Below are positions 10,317 through 21,083 of a DNA stretch of 64,000 bases, piece by piece (positions within the stretch are counted from its first letter, which is position 1; every line of letters begins with the position of its first letter). Under the pieces are notes generated by a model that did no database searches, had not been told where the DNA came from, and worked only from the letters and a program-made list of their open reading frames with translations. Source of the stretch: Isoetes taiwanensis (taxonomy: Eukaryota; Streptophyta; Lycopodiopsida; Isoetales; Isoetaceae); the NCBI GenBank assembly GCA_021234155.1, contig JAJEKV010000055.1, forward strand, positions 479,001 to 543,000, given 5' to 3'. Position numbers and translations under genes: made by a program.

Positions 10317-12233
10317 ATGGCGCCGTGGTCCTTCATTGTCAATTTTTGGCGTTCAATTTGGTGGGATGCAGCCCAAGATGATGATCTTCAGAGATCGGAA
10401 AAGCTTCTTCGACATCTGAATCTGCCCCCTTCTTCTTCTTCCTTCATCATCGCTCTTCCAGTTCCGGGCGCCCCAGACCCTTCTACTACGGTTTATATTC
10501 TTGCAGCAGGTAATTTGTCGGAAAGGTCAGTCTCTGATACCCGAACCGTGGTTAATTCCATAAATCCTGGAGCAGTGTTAGCTCAAGTTGATGCCGGATT
10601 GCTGGCGGATCTGCATGAAGAGGAGCGTATCTTGGCTGCTGATGATATTTCATATGTGCCCACTTCCCTTCTCGGAGTTTTGAAGGATTGTTTTTCAAAT
10701 AAATTCAAGAGTGAGGACTATGAAAAGCTTGCAAGCTTTCACGTTTTAAATATTCTTTTTGGTACTAGTTATCATGGAAATGCTTTGGCTGCTAAAGCAG
10801 CTGCGGAGGAGATTCATTCTTTATTTAGGTATTTGGTGGCACCTCATAAGGTGAAGGATGAGGAGGAGGAAAATGCTGATTTGACTGTAAGTGGTGGTAA
10901 CATGACGAGTCCTCTTAGATGGGGAGTTGGACATGGTTTTCTCAATCCTCAGCAAACACATCTAGCGCCTTCTTATTCCGCGGCTATGTGGAAACGTGGA
11001 CTTCTTGATCTTAGGGACATTAAAACCCTAGATTCTTCTTATTTAACAGCTTTTGCACAGGAATTGTCACAAGGGATGGCCACACAGTTGCCATATTCTT
11101 CTGCACCTCCCAAATTATCAATTATGCCCGAATTTCATTGTCCTTCATATGCAGATTCATTTTTTTCCCTATTATGTGCTCTTCATGAATTGTACAAAGA
11201 TGAGACGGTTTTTGAATCTACACAAAGGTTGCTTCTAGATGTACAGGATGGAAGGAAGATTGATCCTCATGATCTTGCTCGAGCTTATCGATTTAGGTTT
11301 CTTTTGGAGAGCCTAAGAGTGGTTTTGAATAAATCGGCAAGACAGGTACAGGAGCCAGTGCAATCTATTGATTTTGACCAGCTTTCATACAAAGACAAAT
11401 GCCATGTATTGCTTGCTAAGGCTCTCCAACAACAAGCTATGGAATCTCGAACTGTAGTAGCTATTATTGATGCTGCTAGTGTTGCTGGTATCAGAAAATA
11501 TTGGAATGCGCCTGTCTCTTCTGAGGTGAGTGCTCTTGCATCAGAATGCTTTGTGTATGGAGAATCTGAAGAAAATGATAGAAAAGATGGAAGCACAGGT
11601 CGACTTAAAGAAAAGCCCGTAGTTGTTGTAGGTGCAGGTGCAGCAGCTGTTGTAGGACTGGCATCCTTATCCCACGTGACATCGGCTTCAACAGTTATGA
11701 AGGTAATATTTTTTAAAGTTCCAGCAGTTGTGAAGATAGGGATGCTTCAGGCCAAAAAGAGTGTCATAATGGCTGCATCAAGGGCAGTAACGCCAATTTT
11801 CAAACCACTTTTAGTTTCAGCAAAGGCAGTCTTCCCAATTCCAAAAGTCCTAATATCTCTTAAAACTGCATTGACGACTGGAAAAAGTAAAGCTACAGCT
11901 CATAGCATTGTAGCAACAGCCCAGAGGGTTAGCATATCTGCTATCAGGACAAGCTTTTATAGTGTTATGAGGAAGCACCAGGGTAAACATGCTGGTGCAA
12001 GGCCATGGGTTGTATTTGGTGCAAGTGTTCTTGCAGGGGCAGGTATAATTATGAATGGAAATAGAATTGAGCGCACAGTTGAAGCTTTACCGAGAGCTCT
12101 ATCATTAGCACAGCTTGGACAAGGACTTAAGAACTTGCAACAAGCGGCAGCAGAATTGAGGCAGATAGAAACATCAGAGGAGTGGGACAGAATTCACAGT
12201 AGATTATATTTTGGTACTCAAAGAAAGGATTGA
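10317..12233 (+). CDS. Conserved-looking plant protein with N-terminal TraB-like region and C-terminal hydrophobic segments
   Basis: A single uninterrupted frame of 638 codons, with no intron, starts at an ATG in good context (GCATGG). It is by far the longest frame here and has normal codon usage and mixed composition. Residues about 59-99 read VYILAAGNLSERSVSDTR and then VVNSINPGAVLAQVDAGLLA. The pattern (small residues, SE.SV..T, then I.P..V..QVD) recalls the start of TraB/PrgY-type domains, but that link is my inference. A stretch of acidic residues (DEEEEN) lies near residue 180. The C-terminal third has hydrophobic segments at about 432-475 (VVVVGAGAAAVVGLASL, then VIFFKVPAVVKIGML) and 563-581 (WVVFGASVLAGAGIIMNG), separated by basic, alanine-rich sequence that may be membrane-associated. 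It ends in a short charged tail. I cannot assign a function or symbol. It stands alone, with no close gene neighbour on either side. Confidence 0.85.
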   Translation: MAPWSFIVNFWRSIWWDAAQDDDLQRSEKLLRHLNLPPSSSSFIIALPVPGAPDPSTTVYILAAGNLSERSVSDTRTVVNSINPGAVLAQVDAGLLADLHEEERILAADDISYVPTSLLGVLKDCFSNKFKSEDYEKLASFHVLNILFGTSYHGNALAAKAAAEEIHSLFRYLVAPHKVKDEEEENADLTVSGGNMTSPLRWGVGHGFLNPQQTHLAPSYSAAMWKRGLLDLRDIKTLDSSYLTAFAQELSQGMATQLPYSSAPPKLSIMPEFHCPSYADSFFSLLCALHELYKDETVFESTQRLLLDVQDGRKIDPHDLARAYRFRFLLESLRVVLNKSARQVQEPVQSIDFDQLSYKDKCHVLLAKALQQQAMESRTVVAIIDAASVAGIRKYWNAPVSSEVSALASECFVYGESEENDRKDGSTGRLKEKPVVVVGAGAAAVVGLASLSHVTSASTVMKVIFFKVPAVVKIGMLQAKKSVIMAASRAVTPIFKPLLVSAKAVFPIPKVLISLKTALTTGKSKATAHSIVATAQRVSISAIRTSFYSVMRKHQGKHAGARPWVVFGASVLAGAGIIMNGNRIERTVEALPRALSLAQLGQGLKNLQQAAAELRQIETSEEWDRIHSRLYFGTQRKD

Positions 12234-12890
12234 TATTTGTATGAGATGATTGTAGGTAAACACAACATTTTTCCTGTTAGCCATGCACTATGGTTATGAA
12301 TTTTTTGCACATTTTGCAGCAAAAGCAGGCATTATATCGTCCTCTTTGCGTACAAGATTTTGTAAGTAAATTGTACAGCTCAATGGAAACTTATTTTACT
12401 CACATATCAAGCATGAGAATCATTATTTTTTGTAGAATAGCATGTTTTACAAATTTTCCACATTGAATGGCCTGAATATAGCTAAATTTTTAAAGTGCTT
12501 TGAGAATTTTTTTTGCTAGGTGAAGAGCCTTTAAGTGTGAAACGACATGAAGATCTGCCTGTAGCTTGATTGAGCTGGAACAACATGTAATAATTACCAA
12601 GACGATTACCATTATATCTAGATTGCATCTCTTTGATACGTTATGAAATAACTTATATAGGAGTTCTGTCACGAAATTTTGCAGCAAGAGATGGGGCATA
12701 GATGTGCTAGTCCACATGTTAGCACTTTTTGGTTCCAGTCCATGCTTTTTGGTTCTTTCTTGATTTAGGACACATGCTTGTGTCCACAAATTCCAATATG
12801 AAGTTACTTAAACTCGAAGAAGGTATATTTTTTGTAAATTCTCCCTTCGAAAATACTTTGGACCATTGGATCCCAGAACATCATGAAGAA
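12234..12890. other. 3' flank of the 638-codon gene; no other gene seen
   Basis: AT-rich sequence that must hold the 3' UTR of the gene ending at 12233. I see no canonical AATAAA in the first 250 bases, so the polyadenylation site cannot be placed. Frames at 12490-12789 (-) and 12729-12935 (+) overlap antisense and show no domain. Confidence 0.4.
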
Positions 12891-12893
12891 TCT

Positions 12894-13036
12894 TCCAAAT
12901 TGGAGGCAAAGAAAATTTCTACAAGAATACGATGAATATTCCAAATTGAAGGCAAAGAACAATTCTTTAAGGAAAATTCTACAACAATATGATGAATATT
13001 CCAAATTGAGACAAAGAAAAATTCTATACGAAAAAT
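12894..13036 (+). repeat. Imperfect tandem repeat, three units of ~46-60 bp
   Basis: Units begin CCAAATTGGAGGCAAAGAAA (12894), CCAAATTGAAGGCAAAGAAC (12940) and CCAAATTGAGACAAAGAAAA (13000). The first two end in GATGAATATT and the third ends after ATTCTATACG. The middle unit carries an internal duplication of AATTCTTTAAGGAAAATTCT type. Small open frames on both strands here only reflect this repetition. Confidence 0.7.
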
Positions 13037-14225
13037 TATGAACAGAAGAAGCATTTTGCTGAAAAAGTGTTGCCTTATTGATCTACGGGAATGGAGGATC
13101 TTTATAATCCTCTTCATGCTCCCCTTTGCTCTTCTCTGGCTCCATCTACATCTTCCTACATAACAAAGACATCACTATGCCTTGCAGGTTTTCAATACAA
13201 AGTCATCTTGAAAGATACACTAAAACAAGGCGCTCTCGCACTTTGGGCTGCCGGCATGGAAGATTTTGTCTCAAAACGCAAATGGATGGATATGCCCCTT
13301 CAAGCACCGGTACTAATTTCTGAGACTTCGGTACTAATTTCTAAGCAGCAAAAGCCAATGCTACTTGCACAGGAGAAAAGAGCCAGCTATAGAGATGTAA
13401 AGTAGATCCAATTGAGGGGGAGATGATTAGCTTCCCTCAGGTCTAAATCAGGAGGGAAGATGTGAAAGACAGAGATGCACTCAATCTGTAGCCAGAGAGA
13501 GCATCTTCAGCTCCATTCATCAAGATGCTTCTGCAAACAGAAAATATCACTGAAACCTCAAGACGGCAGTGGAGCTTCCTATTTGTAAAAGACTACTGCG
13601 CAGATCATAACAAAGCAAGGTTCAAGTAAGAAGCATAAATCCCTGCATTACCATATCGAAAATTACAGGGATAATTTGAAGCTAATAGAATTCATAGCTT
13701 TCAAGAATATCTACAAGTTCTTTCAAGCCACAATTTTCTCGCATCCCTTTCTCTCATCATGTCTTCGTTTCATGCAAGCTTCCAGTTCCGTCGGATATCC
13801 CTTCGAGCCCATTTAGGCAACAAACCTTGAATTCAGCATTTTTTTCTCTACTATCTGTCGCATTCAATTTGGCATGTACTCCTCTCATTCCTTTTAACTA
13901 TTCCATCTAAGCCATTAATCTCATATATTGTTAGAATATTCCTTGAACTACACAATGTCGCTTAGGGTATGCCCTTCAGGCAATGAAAAAATATGATATC
14001 AATATTTTAATCACGAATTCTACATGGGTTGGTTTCTCTTTTGACACTTGGGACCATTTAAAAGAAATGTTCTTCAGATTTAGAAATACGTTATTATGAT
14101 TGAGATGGGAGTAAAATGCAACTCCAAATGCTATTGTGGTAGCCTATTAGACTTAATGTTGCTAGAAGTGGAAATTGAGCCCCTTCACATAGAGTTGAAA
14201 CCCCTCCCTCCTCCCCCCACCCACC
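13037..14225. other. No supported gene
   Basis: A plus frame at 13091-13405 (104 codons, beginning MEDLYNPLHAPLCSSL) has plausible composition but no recognisable domain, and a second frame overlaps it. The rest is AT-rich with no element ends that I could identify. Confidence 0.35.
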
Positions 14226-14230
14226 CCTTC

Positions 14231-14256
14231 AAAAAAAAAAAAAAAAAAAAAAAAAA
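14231..14256 (+). repeat. Homopolymer A tract (26 A)
   Basis: An uninterrupted run of 26 A follows a C-rich segment (CCTCCCCCCACCCACCCCTTC). It could be the poly(A) tail of a retroposed sequence whose body lies upstream on the plus strand, but I see no coding remnant or target duplication to confirm this. Confidence 0.6.
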
Positions 14257-14865
14257 GCCCCACATGCCAATAATAAACTCCTGAAACCTAAAATATAACT
14301 CCAAATTGTTCGTGTTCTTCAGTTGTTCCTCTATCACCATTGATTCAAGACCATATAAACATCCCAAAATACTAAGAATCGTAACAATGGAACTGGTTGA
14401 AGTTGCACTTAGAGAAGGTAGTCAGTGGCACTTAGATTTGCCTTAAAATCAATTGTTGGAGCCTTAAAGCCAACTTCTTAAGCAAGAAATTTTCAAATTT
14501 TTATTTTTTTTAAGGACATGTTTCTTCTCTATTCACTTTCGTCAACAATGGTTTTCGAGCTCAAGATCTTACAAGTGGTTTATTCACTTCCATCAACGGT
14601 GGCTTTCAAACTCAAAGATCTTACAAGTGGTGGTTTTAGGTCTTAATTCGCTAGAGGATATTGCAGTGTTTTATTTGCTACTTTCTCTTTTACTTTGTGG
14701 GCTCAAATCCCGCACAAGAGGGACTGAGCCTGTCTTGTTTTCTTCCCTATTTTTTTTAATGCTAAAGCTCCTCATTTTGTGCTATTAAGCTTTTATCCTT
14801 CTTTATTCTCTTACTAGAAACGCTGCCCAGTGTTGGTGGGTTTTTGTCAGGATTAAATTACAAAA

Positions 14866-14987
14866 CTAGGAAGGTTATGGTTGAGAAAGTCTAGTTGGAC
14901 ATATATGATCATTCATTATAGATTGACTAGGAAGGTTATGGTTGAGAAAGTCTAGTTGGACATATATGATCATTCATTATAGATTGA
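14866..14987 (+). repeat. Perfect 61-bp tandem duplication
   Basis: Two copies, 14866-14926 and 14927-14987, each begin CTAGGAAGGTTATGGTTGAG and are identical over 61 bp by eye. Perfect identity implies a recent event or ongoing replication slippage. It sits immediately upstream of the larger duplicated block that starts near 15027. Confidence 0.85.
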
Positions 14988-15026
14988 CGTTTGAAATTGT
15001 CCTTATAAAACACTTTATTTATTAAG

Positions 15027-16066
15027 CTTAAAGTTTTGATTACAACTTAGGATGTTCATAGGAATTGTCTTGCATGCATCATGGGGTTGAATCTATGTCT
15101 GGACTTTGGTTACCTTGCAAGGTTGTCGTATCTATTTAATTCTTGTTGAAACTCACGCACTTTGTCTTAAACCATGAATCTATTGATTTGAAATTATTCC
15201 ACGATTTTGAACCCACCGGGTGTTAGTTTCGGGGTTCCCGTGTATCAGTTTTGGGGTTGTCAGTTTCAGGGTTCCCGCCTAGTTCTAATTTTTGGTTTCC
15301 CCCTCAGTGTTGGTTTTAAGGTTCCCGCCCAATGTTACTTTTGAGTTTCTCGCCTACTACTAAAATTTGAATTTCCCACTGAGTGTTGTGGGCCTTCCAC
15401 GCAGTAAAATTTTTGGGGTCAAATCGGTTCTTCTTTCTTTTTAAAATATACTTCCTTCCTTCCTTCCTTTTTAAATGGGAACGCGAGCCCCTAGCTTCTT
15501 TGTTGCCTTCTATGAGTTCGATGGGTTCTGGTTTGGCAAGTGTTTGGCATATTTACCTTGATGAAGCAGCCAGGCAAGAGAAATCAAAGCTCTATAGCTC
15601 TTTGCAAGTTGAGGTAAGAAAATCACCTATTTTCTTCATCTATCCAGACATTCTTAGCTATAATGGATGATATGGGTGCTTTCAAGCTTGAAGTTGAGAA
15701 ATGGGTATTGTCAAATCGATTCATTTTGTGAAAAGTTCCTATATAATACCCTTGAAAATGCTTTTGATTATCTGTTTCCAGATTATATTGGAAATGAGGG
15801 AAAGTCAAAGGTGAATAGTAGACGCTTCTCTGCCACATCCCCCGCTTAGCGCGACAAGGCGGGAAAAAAAGGGAATTTTTTTTTTTTTGAAAAAAAATAT
15901 ATTTATTTTTCCTATTTTGCTTTGTCGCGCTAAGCGCAAGATGTAGGAGAGAAGGATCTATTATTCTTATCACATGCCATCCAATTGGACTCAGTATATT
16001 GGTCTGAAATGTTAAAATCTTAATTTTTATGAATTTGTATTTTTGCATAAAGGAAAGATGTTGAAG
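15027..16066 (+). repeat. ~1-kb duplicated block, copy 1
   Basis: This block, from TAAAGTTTTGATTACAACTT to a point near GGAAAGATGTTG (about 16066), recurs in the same order and orientation at 16669-17650. Shared landmarks include CATCATGGGGTTGAATCT, a run of phrases such as GGTTCCCGCCTAGTTCTAAT, GAACGCGAGCCCCTAGCTTC, an exon-like segment ending in a splice-donor match (GTTGAGGTAAGAAAA at 15609-15623), and a fold-back sequence. Copy 1 has a (TTCC)n expansion at about 15450-15470 that copy 2 lacks. A short exon-like frame here (MGSGLASVWHIYLDEAARQ at about 15523-15580) may be a captured gene fragment; I do not recognise it. Confidence 0.8.
15824..15957. repeat. Fold-back (long inverted repeat) inside copy 1 of the duplicated block
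   Basis: The left arm (ACGCTTCTCTGCCACATC, then CGCTTAGCGCGACAAGGC) is nearly the reverse complement of the right arm (GCTTTGTCGCGCTAAGCGC, then AAGATGTAGGAGAGAAGG). The arms are about 40 bp and are joined by a T-rich/A-rich stretch that can itself pair, giving a potential hairpin spanning about 130 bp. This form is typical of fold-back or MITE-like sequences. The second copy of the block (17415-17545) keeps the left arm but has lost the GCGCTAAGCGC portion of the right arm. Confidence 0.75.
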
Positions 16067-16074
16067 CTGCAACG

Positions 16075-16423
16075 AAATCACCTTAGGCAAATGGAATGCC
16101 CTGAAACTGCCTCGAAATGCCTGCTTGAACATGCACATACAAAGGGCCCTTGCTAAAAAAAAAATCATTTTCTGAAACGAAGCCAGATCCAAATGTGGTC
16201 TGAATACAATACAAATTGTTATTATGAACTTAAAATGAAACATGTTAAACATCAGCAGCCATTGAACAGAAAAGCCAGAGCTGCCATAGCTTACCTCTAG
16301 GAGATCCGCAAAAACCTAAAGCTAAAACCTGGGATAAGAAATCACCTTAGGCAAATGGAATATCCTGAAACTGCCTTGAAATGCCTGGTTGAACATGCAC
16401 ATATAAAGGGCCCTTGCTAAAAA
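16075..16423 (+). repeat. ~90-bp direct repeat pair between the two duplicated blocks
   Basis: The stretch AAATCACCTTAGGCAAATGG through AAAGGGCCCTTGCTAAAAA occurs at about 16075-16159 and again at about 16334-16420 with a few substitutions. It separates the end of the first 1-kb block from the start of the second, and may mark the junction of the duplication or a separately inserted element. Confidence 0.75.
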
Positions 16424-16668
16424 TAGCATTCAATTAAGTGGCTCCCAAATCATTCAATTTGATGGCTCAAGGAACAATGGATTTTCGATCATAGAAGCAA
16501 TGGTTTTTTGTGAGTGCCTAACCGTCGGCTTTTCCTTCGAAACCTAATTTTCCTTCGAAACCTAATTTTTATCGTCTATATCTCAATCTTAACCCTTCCT
16601 CTATATGTCCAAAATGGAAATTGATGGCATACACTCAAAACTGCTTTTAGTATATATAAAGATAAAGA

Positions 16669-17650
16669 AGCTTAAACTTTTGATTACAACTTAGGATGTT
16701 CATAGCAATCGCCTTGCATTCATCATGGGGTTGAATCTGTGTGTCGACTTTGGTTATCTTGCAAGGTTGTCGTATTTATTTAATTCTTGTTGAAACTCTC
16801 GCACTTTGTCTTAAACCATGAATCTATTAATTTGAAATTATTCCACGATTTTGAACCCATAGGGTGTTAGTTTCGAGGTTCCTATGTGTCAGTTTTGGGC
16901 TTGTCAGTTTCAAGGTTCCCGCCTAGTTCTAATGTTTGGTTTCCCCCTCAATATTGGTTTTAAGGTTCCTGCCCAATGTTACTTTTGAGTTCCCCGCCTA
17001 CTATTGAAATTTGAATTTCCCGTCGAGTGTTTTGGGCTTCCCACGCAGTAAAAATTTTGGGGTCAAATCGGTTCTTCTTTAAAGAAGGGAACGCGAGCTC
17101 CTAGCTTCTTTGTTGCCTTCTATGAGTTTGATGGGTTCTGGTTTGACAAGAGTTTGGCAGATTTTCCTTAAGAGAAATCAAAGCTCTTCAGCTCTTTGCA
17201 AATTGAGGTAAGAAAATCACCTTTTCTTCATCTATCCAGAAATTCTTAGCTATAATGGATGACATGGGTGCTTTCAAGCTTGAAGTTGAGAAATGTGTAT
17301 TGACAAATCAATTCATTTTGCGAAACGTTCCTGTATAATATCCTTGGAATGCTTTTGATTATCTATTTCCAGATTATATGAAAAATGAGGGGAAGTCAAA
17401 GGTGAATAGTAGACCCTTCTTTGCCGCATCCCGCGTTCAGCACGACAAGGTGAAAAAAAGGGAAATTGTTTTTTTTTTTTTTTTTTTTGAAAAAAAATAT
17501 ATTTGTTTCTCCTATTTTGTCATATAGGAGAGAAGGGCCTACTATTTTTGTCATATGACATCCAATTGGACTCAGTATATTGATTTAAAATGTTAAAATC
17601 TTAGTTTTTTTACAACATGAATTTGTATTTTTGCATAAAGGAAAGATGTT
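16669..17650 (+). repeat. ~1-kb duplicated block, copy 2
   Basis: Copy 2 of the block at 15027-16066. The order of landmarks is the same, with many point changes and small deletions: for example GTTTGGCAGATTTTCCTTAA replaces a longer stretch in copy 1, and part of the fold-back right arm is gone. A T-run at about 17468-17490 is expanded. The level of change suggests a much older event than the perfect 61-bp duplication at 14866. Confidence 0.8.
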
Positions 17651-19560
17651 GGAAGCTGCAAAAAATGAAGGCGAAAACATTAAGAAGACAAAGAACCCAG
17701 GTGATAATTTAAGGAGGAGGGTATTGCATTGAGACAAAGAAATGATATACATCACCTACATAGCTGCTAATCCACCATCATGCAAACTTTATGAATGGGC
17801 GCTGTGATGGGCGCCATGTGAGGTCATGATGTGGCTTTCATAACTTCTTGCTCGGGTGTCAGATTCAGGTGTTTTTTAGTGCTTTGGAAAGCTGGAGATT
17901 GAGCTTTCCATAATGTATGTCATTTATACTTTTGTTGAATCTACCCAGGCCTTATTAGGGATATTCAATTTTGGCCACCGTGGCAAAACCTAGGATGGCT
18001 TTAAATGGTAGATGGTGTTGCTGTGTCTTTCTTAGGAGGACACTATTTAACTATGTTACTGCAAGAAGCTGAGCAAGTTTGCAGATATCCACAAATTTTA
18101 CAAACTTTACATATAAGCACATTTATGCAAATAGTATCCATACGAGCATTTACGATGGAAAAGCCCAGGTGCTGGTGTCAATCAGATGAAACGATCGGCA
18201 TCTCGTTATGGCACATTGTGAAGAGATCTCTCCCTCGTTATGGCGCATGCAAAGCACTGTACGAATCCGTATTTCATGGAATACATGTGGAGGAAGTACT
18301 TTGTAGAGCAAAAAACTCAAGCTTTCAATGTCTTTTGCTCTCATGCAACAGATATAACAAGGACGTCTTAAATGGTCTAGAAGAGAATGAGCATTGATGA
18401 TGAGAAAAGCTGTTTGCTGATGATTCTTGCAGTTTGTTAATGAAAAAATAGCCTGGTCTCGTGCAATTTTTTCTTTTGTTTCGTTCATTGTTACTAGACT
18501 GTAAGTTCCTGGTCTGTAACAGAAAAGGAAAAATTGAAAAAAAAATAATCGTTAACTATAACCGCGGACGTCGAAAAAAATCGTCCATGGAACCGCGTCA
18601 GCAGCTTCGACGGTTGACGTGGAAGGGGGGGCCGAATAACGAAGGTCTCCCGCTGTAAATTGCTCCTAAATAAGATGGACGAATTTCTTGTCCTCTTGCG
18701 CATGCGTAGAGCTGCAAAACGAGCTAGAAAAATAGTTCCTAGCCAAAATGATCCACATCTTGTATTTTGCTACAGTATCTTACTCTCAATCTTCGAGACG
18801 TTGTGAAGTGAGTTCCCCTATTTTTTATTTTATTTTTTATTATCTCTTCACAGCGCCCCAAGTAGATTCAATCCTGTTTGTGTGAACTCCTGCCTCTGGA
18901 TCTTTAAAATGTAAACTATGATTCACGATACAATGAGTAAATTCCAGTTGTTCTAACCATTCTGAGTCATATCCTCTCCAGCAGTCCCTGTAAATAATAC
19001 TTCCAGGTGCTACATACTTGAAAATAATAGAAACTAATATGATGGCAGATGATATTTACGTGATGCTTGGAAGATGGCTCCCGCTCAGCTTTTAATCTCA
19101 TATATTCTAGATCAAGATAACCAAATATTCTAGAGGCCACAATCCCTGCGCTAAAATCTGCTGGAATTTTGGATCGAAAGAATGCCTTCAGACATGTCAG
19201 CTTAATCCTCTGAACTATATACACACAATGGCATAGAACCTCATTGAAGCCATAGTAAAGTTTTTTTCTGCGCTAGAGGTGATGAAGTAGTTTCAACACG
19301 CTGGAAACAGACCAAGCCATTAAATGATATTATGTAATACGTCAAGGAAAGTTGGTATTAATTCTTGTTTCTCATCCAATGTTATGTCGCCACGTGGTGA
19401 CCATTCTATTCAAGAATGGAAAATTGATATCGCATTCTAGTTTGACCTGTTACAACCAGTTATGGGCAATCAAGAACCTGACCTGCGTGAAGCTTCAAAC
19501 GGGCAGAGGAGAAAGAAGGTGCAGAGTACCGCATTTGGCTGAAGCAACTCCGGCAAGACT
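17651..19560. other. No supported gene
   Basis: The 130-codon plus frame at 18005-18397 (beginning MVDGVAVSFLGGHYL) has mixed composition and several cysteines, but no recognisable domain and no support from splice signals or neighbours. Opposite frames overlap it. I see no mobile-element ends or RNA genes. Confidence 0.35.
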
Positions 19561-19579
19561 TCATAGCCAAGCTCAGAAG

Positions 19580-19765
19580 AAACCTGCCCGCATCAAACTT
19601 CGGCTGAAACTTGCCCGCAAAAAACTCCGGTTGAACTCCATAGCCAGACTCCGGCTGAACCCTGAATCCCGCTTCAAAATTTGAAAGTTTGGCTGAAACC
19701 TGAAACCCGTTTCAAAACTCAGGAACTCTGGCTGAAACCTGAATCCTGCTTCGCCATAGCCAAAA
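19580..19765 (+). repeat. Degenerate internal repeats (CTCCGGCTGAAACCTGAATC type)
   Basis: Phrases such as CTTCGGCTGAAACTTGCC, CTCCGGTTGAACTCCATAGCC, CTCCGGCTGAACCCTGAATCC and CTCTGGCTGAAACCTGAATCC follow each other at irregular spacing of about 25-50 bp. The frames covering this stretch on both strands are low-complexity products of this repetition and are not supported as genes. CCATAGCC-type phrases recur at 20550-20600. Confidence 0.6.
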
Positions 19766-19869
19766 CCCCTGCTTTCCTTGACGCCGTGGAATGCAAAGAG
19801 GTCGCATTCCGCCTCGGTAGGGTGGTGGTTACCGCCAAAGAATGTCAAGGCCAAATGCCCGCCTAGGCC

Positions 19870-21020
19870 TGGAATTCACTCCCTCTTTGCATTCCACATA
19901 ACAAATCAAGAAAAACACAATAAGAGGAAAGTAAAAGCATACCTCTGCTATTGAGCTCCAATGAAATGGACCAAAAGAAACTAAACTTGATCTGGACCTT
20001 TAGTTTATCCAAGAGTTCTTTTATATTCTCTTGATCCATGTTTTTCTCTTCACCCATGTAGCACCATGGCCCTGTGATTGTTAACCCATTGGTTTATTCG
20101 CAGATTGCAACAATAAAAGTTGAATTATATTACTTACGGCAACACAATACCTTCTAACAAATGATTATCTTGATCCAGAATCTTGTTCAAATCCAAGAAA
20201 TTTGTCCCACATTTTGTCGGAGGCAGCAAACATGCTTTTCCCCAATGAGGTAAACTGTTGCACTTGCTCACCATTAGTTGCTCTACTTAATCGATAACAT
20301 CTTGCTCAAACTTAGCTGATCACAAGCCCATTAGTTGCTCTATTTAATCCTTAACGTCCTTGGCCTCTGCATTTAGCGGTAGGATTAAATCCCAGCCGTC
20401 TATTCTAAGAGGTTATATCCAGTAACATTTTTGGGCCAAAACTATTATGTCCATAACAAGATGTTATGTCCATAACATCCTCTGCTGCGACGTACTATCT
20501 ACTATTTTTTCTGGGCACTCCGCACCATGGTCAATCCTTCACAAACGGCTGCCATAGCCAGGCCTCCGGCCTCCAAGCCATAGCCAGACCTCCAAGCGGC
20601 CTCCATGTGGCTTCTGTCTTTGCCTTATACGGCCCTGCGCTTTCTTTTTTCCGATTTTGGTGTTTGATCATGGGTCGCGCAGTTTATCTGCGAAATAATA
20701 TCAAAAGATATGGCTATGGTAGGCAAAAGGTACTTGCACAAGAAAGCTCTTCTGGAACCTCTGCCACGGAAAGCTTGGGCGGGAAATGGAGGTCAGAAGC
20801 GCGGAAAATGAAATACAGGTCCAGCTTCTCGCAAATGCCCCAAAATTGCCGATTCTCAGGAATCCGACTCATTTATGCGAATCCGACTCCTTTGCCCTGT
20901 TTAAATCTGCCTCCCCGTAAAAATCGACTCCCCTACGTTTTTTAAATCCGCCTCGGCAAGCCTCACATGTTTTATTTAGAAACGTGAGACTTACATTTAG
21001 TTTGTTTTTTCACTGGAATG
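19870..21020. other. No supported gene
   Basis: The largest frame, plus 20466-20945 (159 codons), runs through low-complexity C-rich repeats (GGCCTCCGGCCTCCAAGCC, CCATAGCC) and has no recognisable domain. I treat it as noncoding. TTATGTCCATAACA phrases at 20446-20480 form a small inverted/direct repeat. Confidence 0.4.
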
Positions 21021-21083
21021 CAAAGGCGGGCCGCCAAGCTTGGCTATGGCTGCTCGCCAAATGCTCCGGCCAAGGGCGTTAAA

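Noticed and set aside
14185-14367. Poly-phenylalanine frame on the minus strand
   Set aside because: It is a translation of the A26 tract and nearby C-rich sequence.
20466-20945. 159-codon plus frame as a gene
   Set aside because: The frame passes through short C-rich repeats, shows no domain and has no splice or context support.
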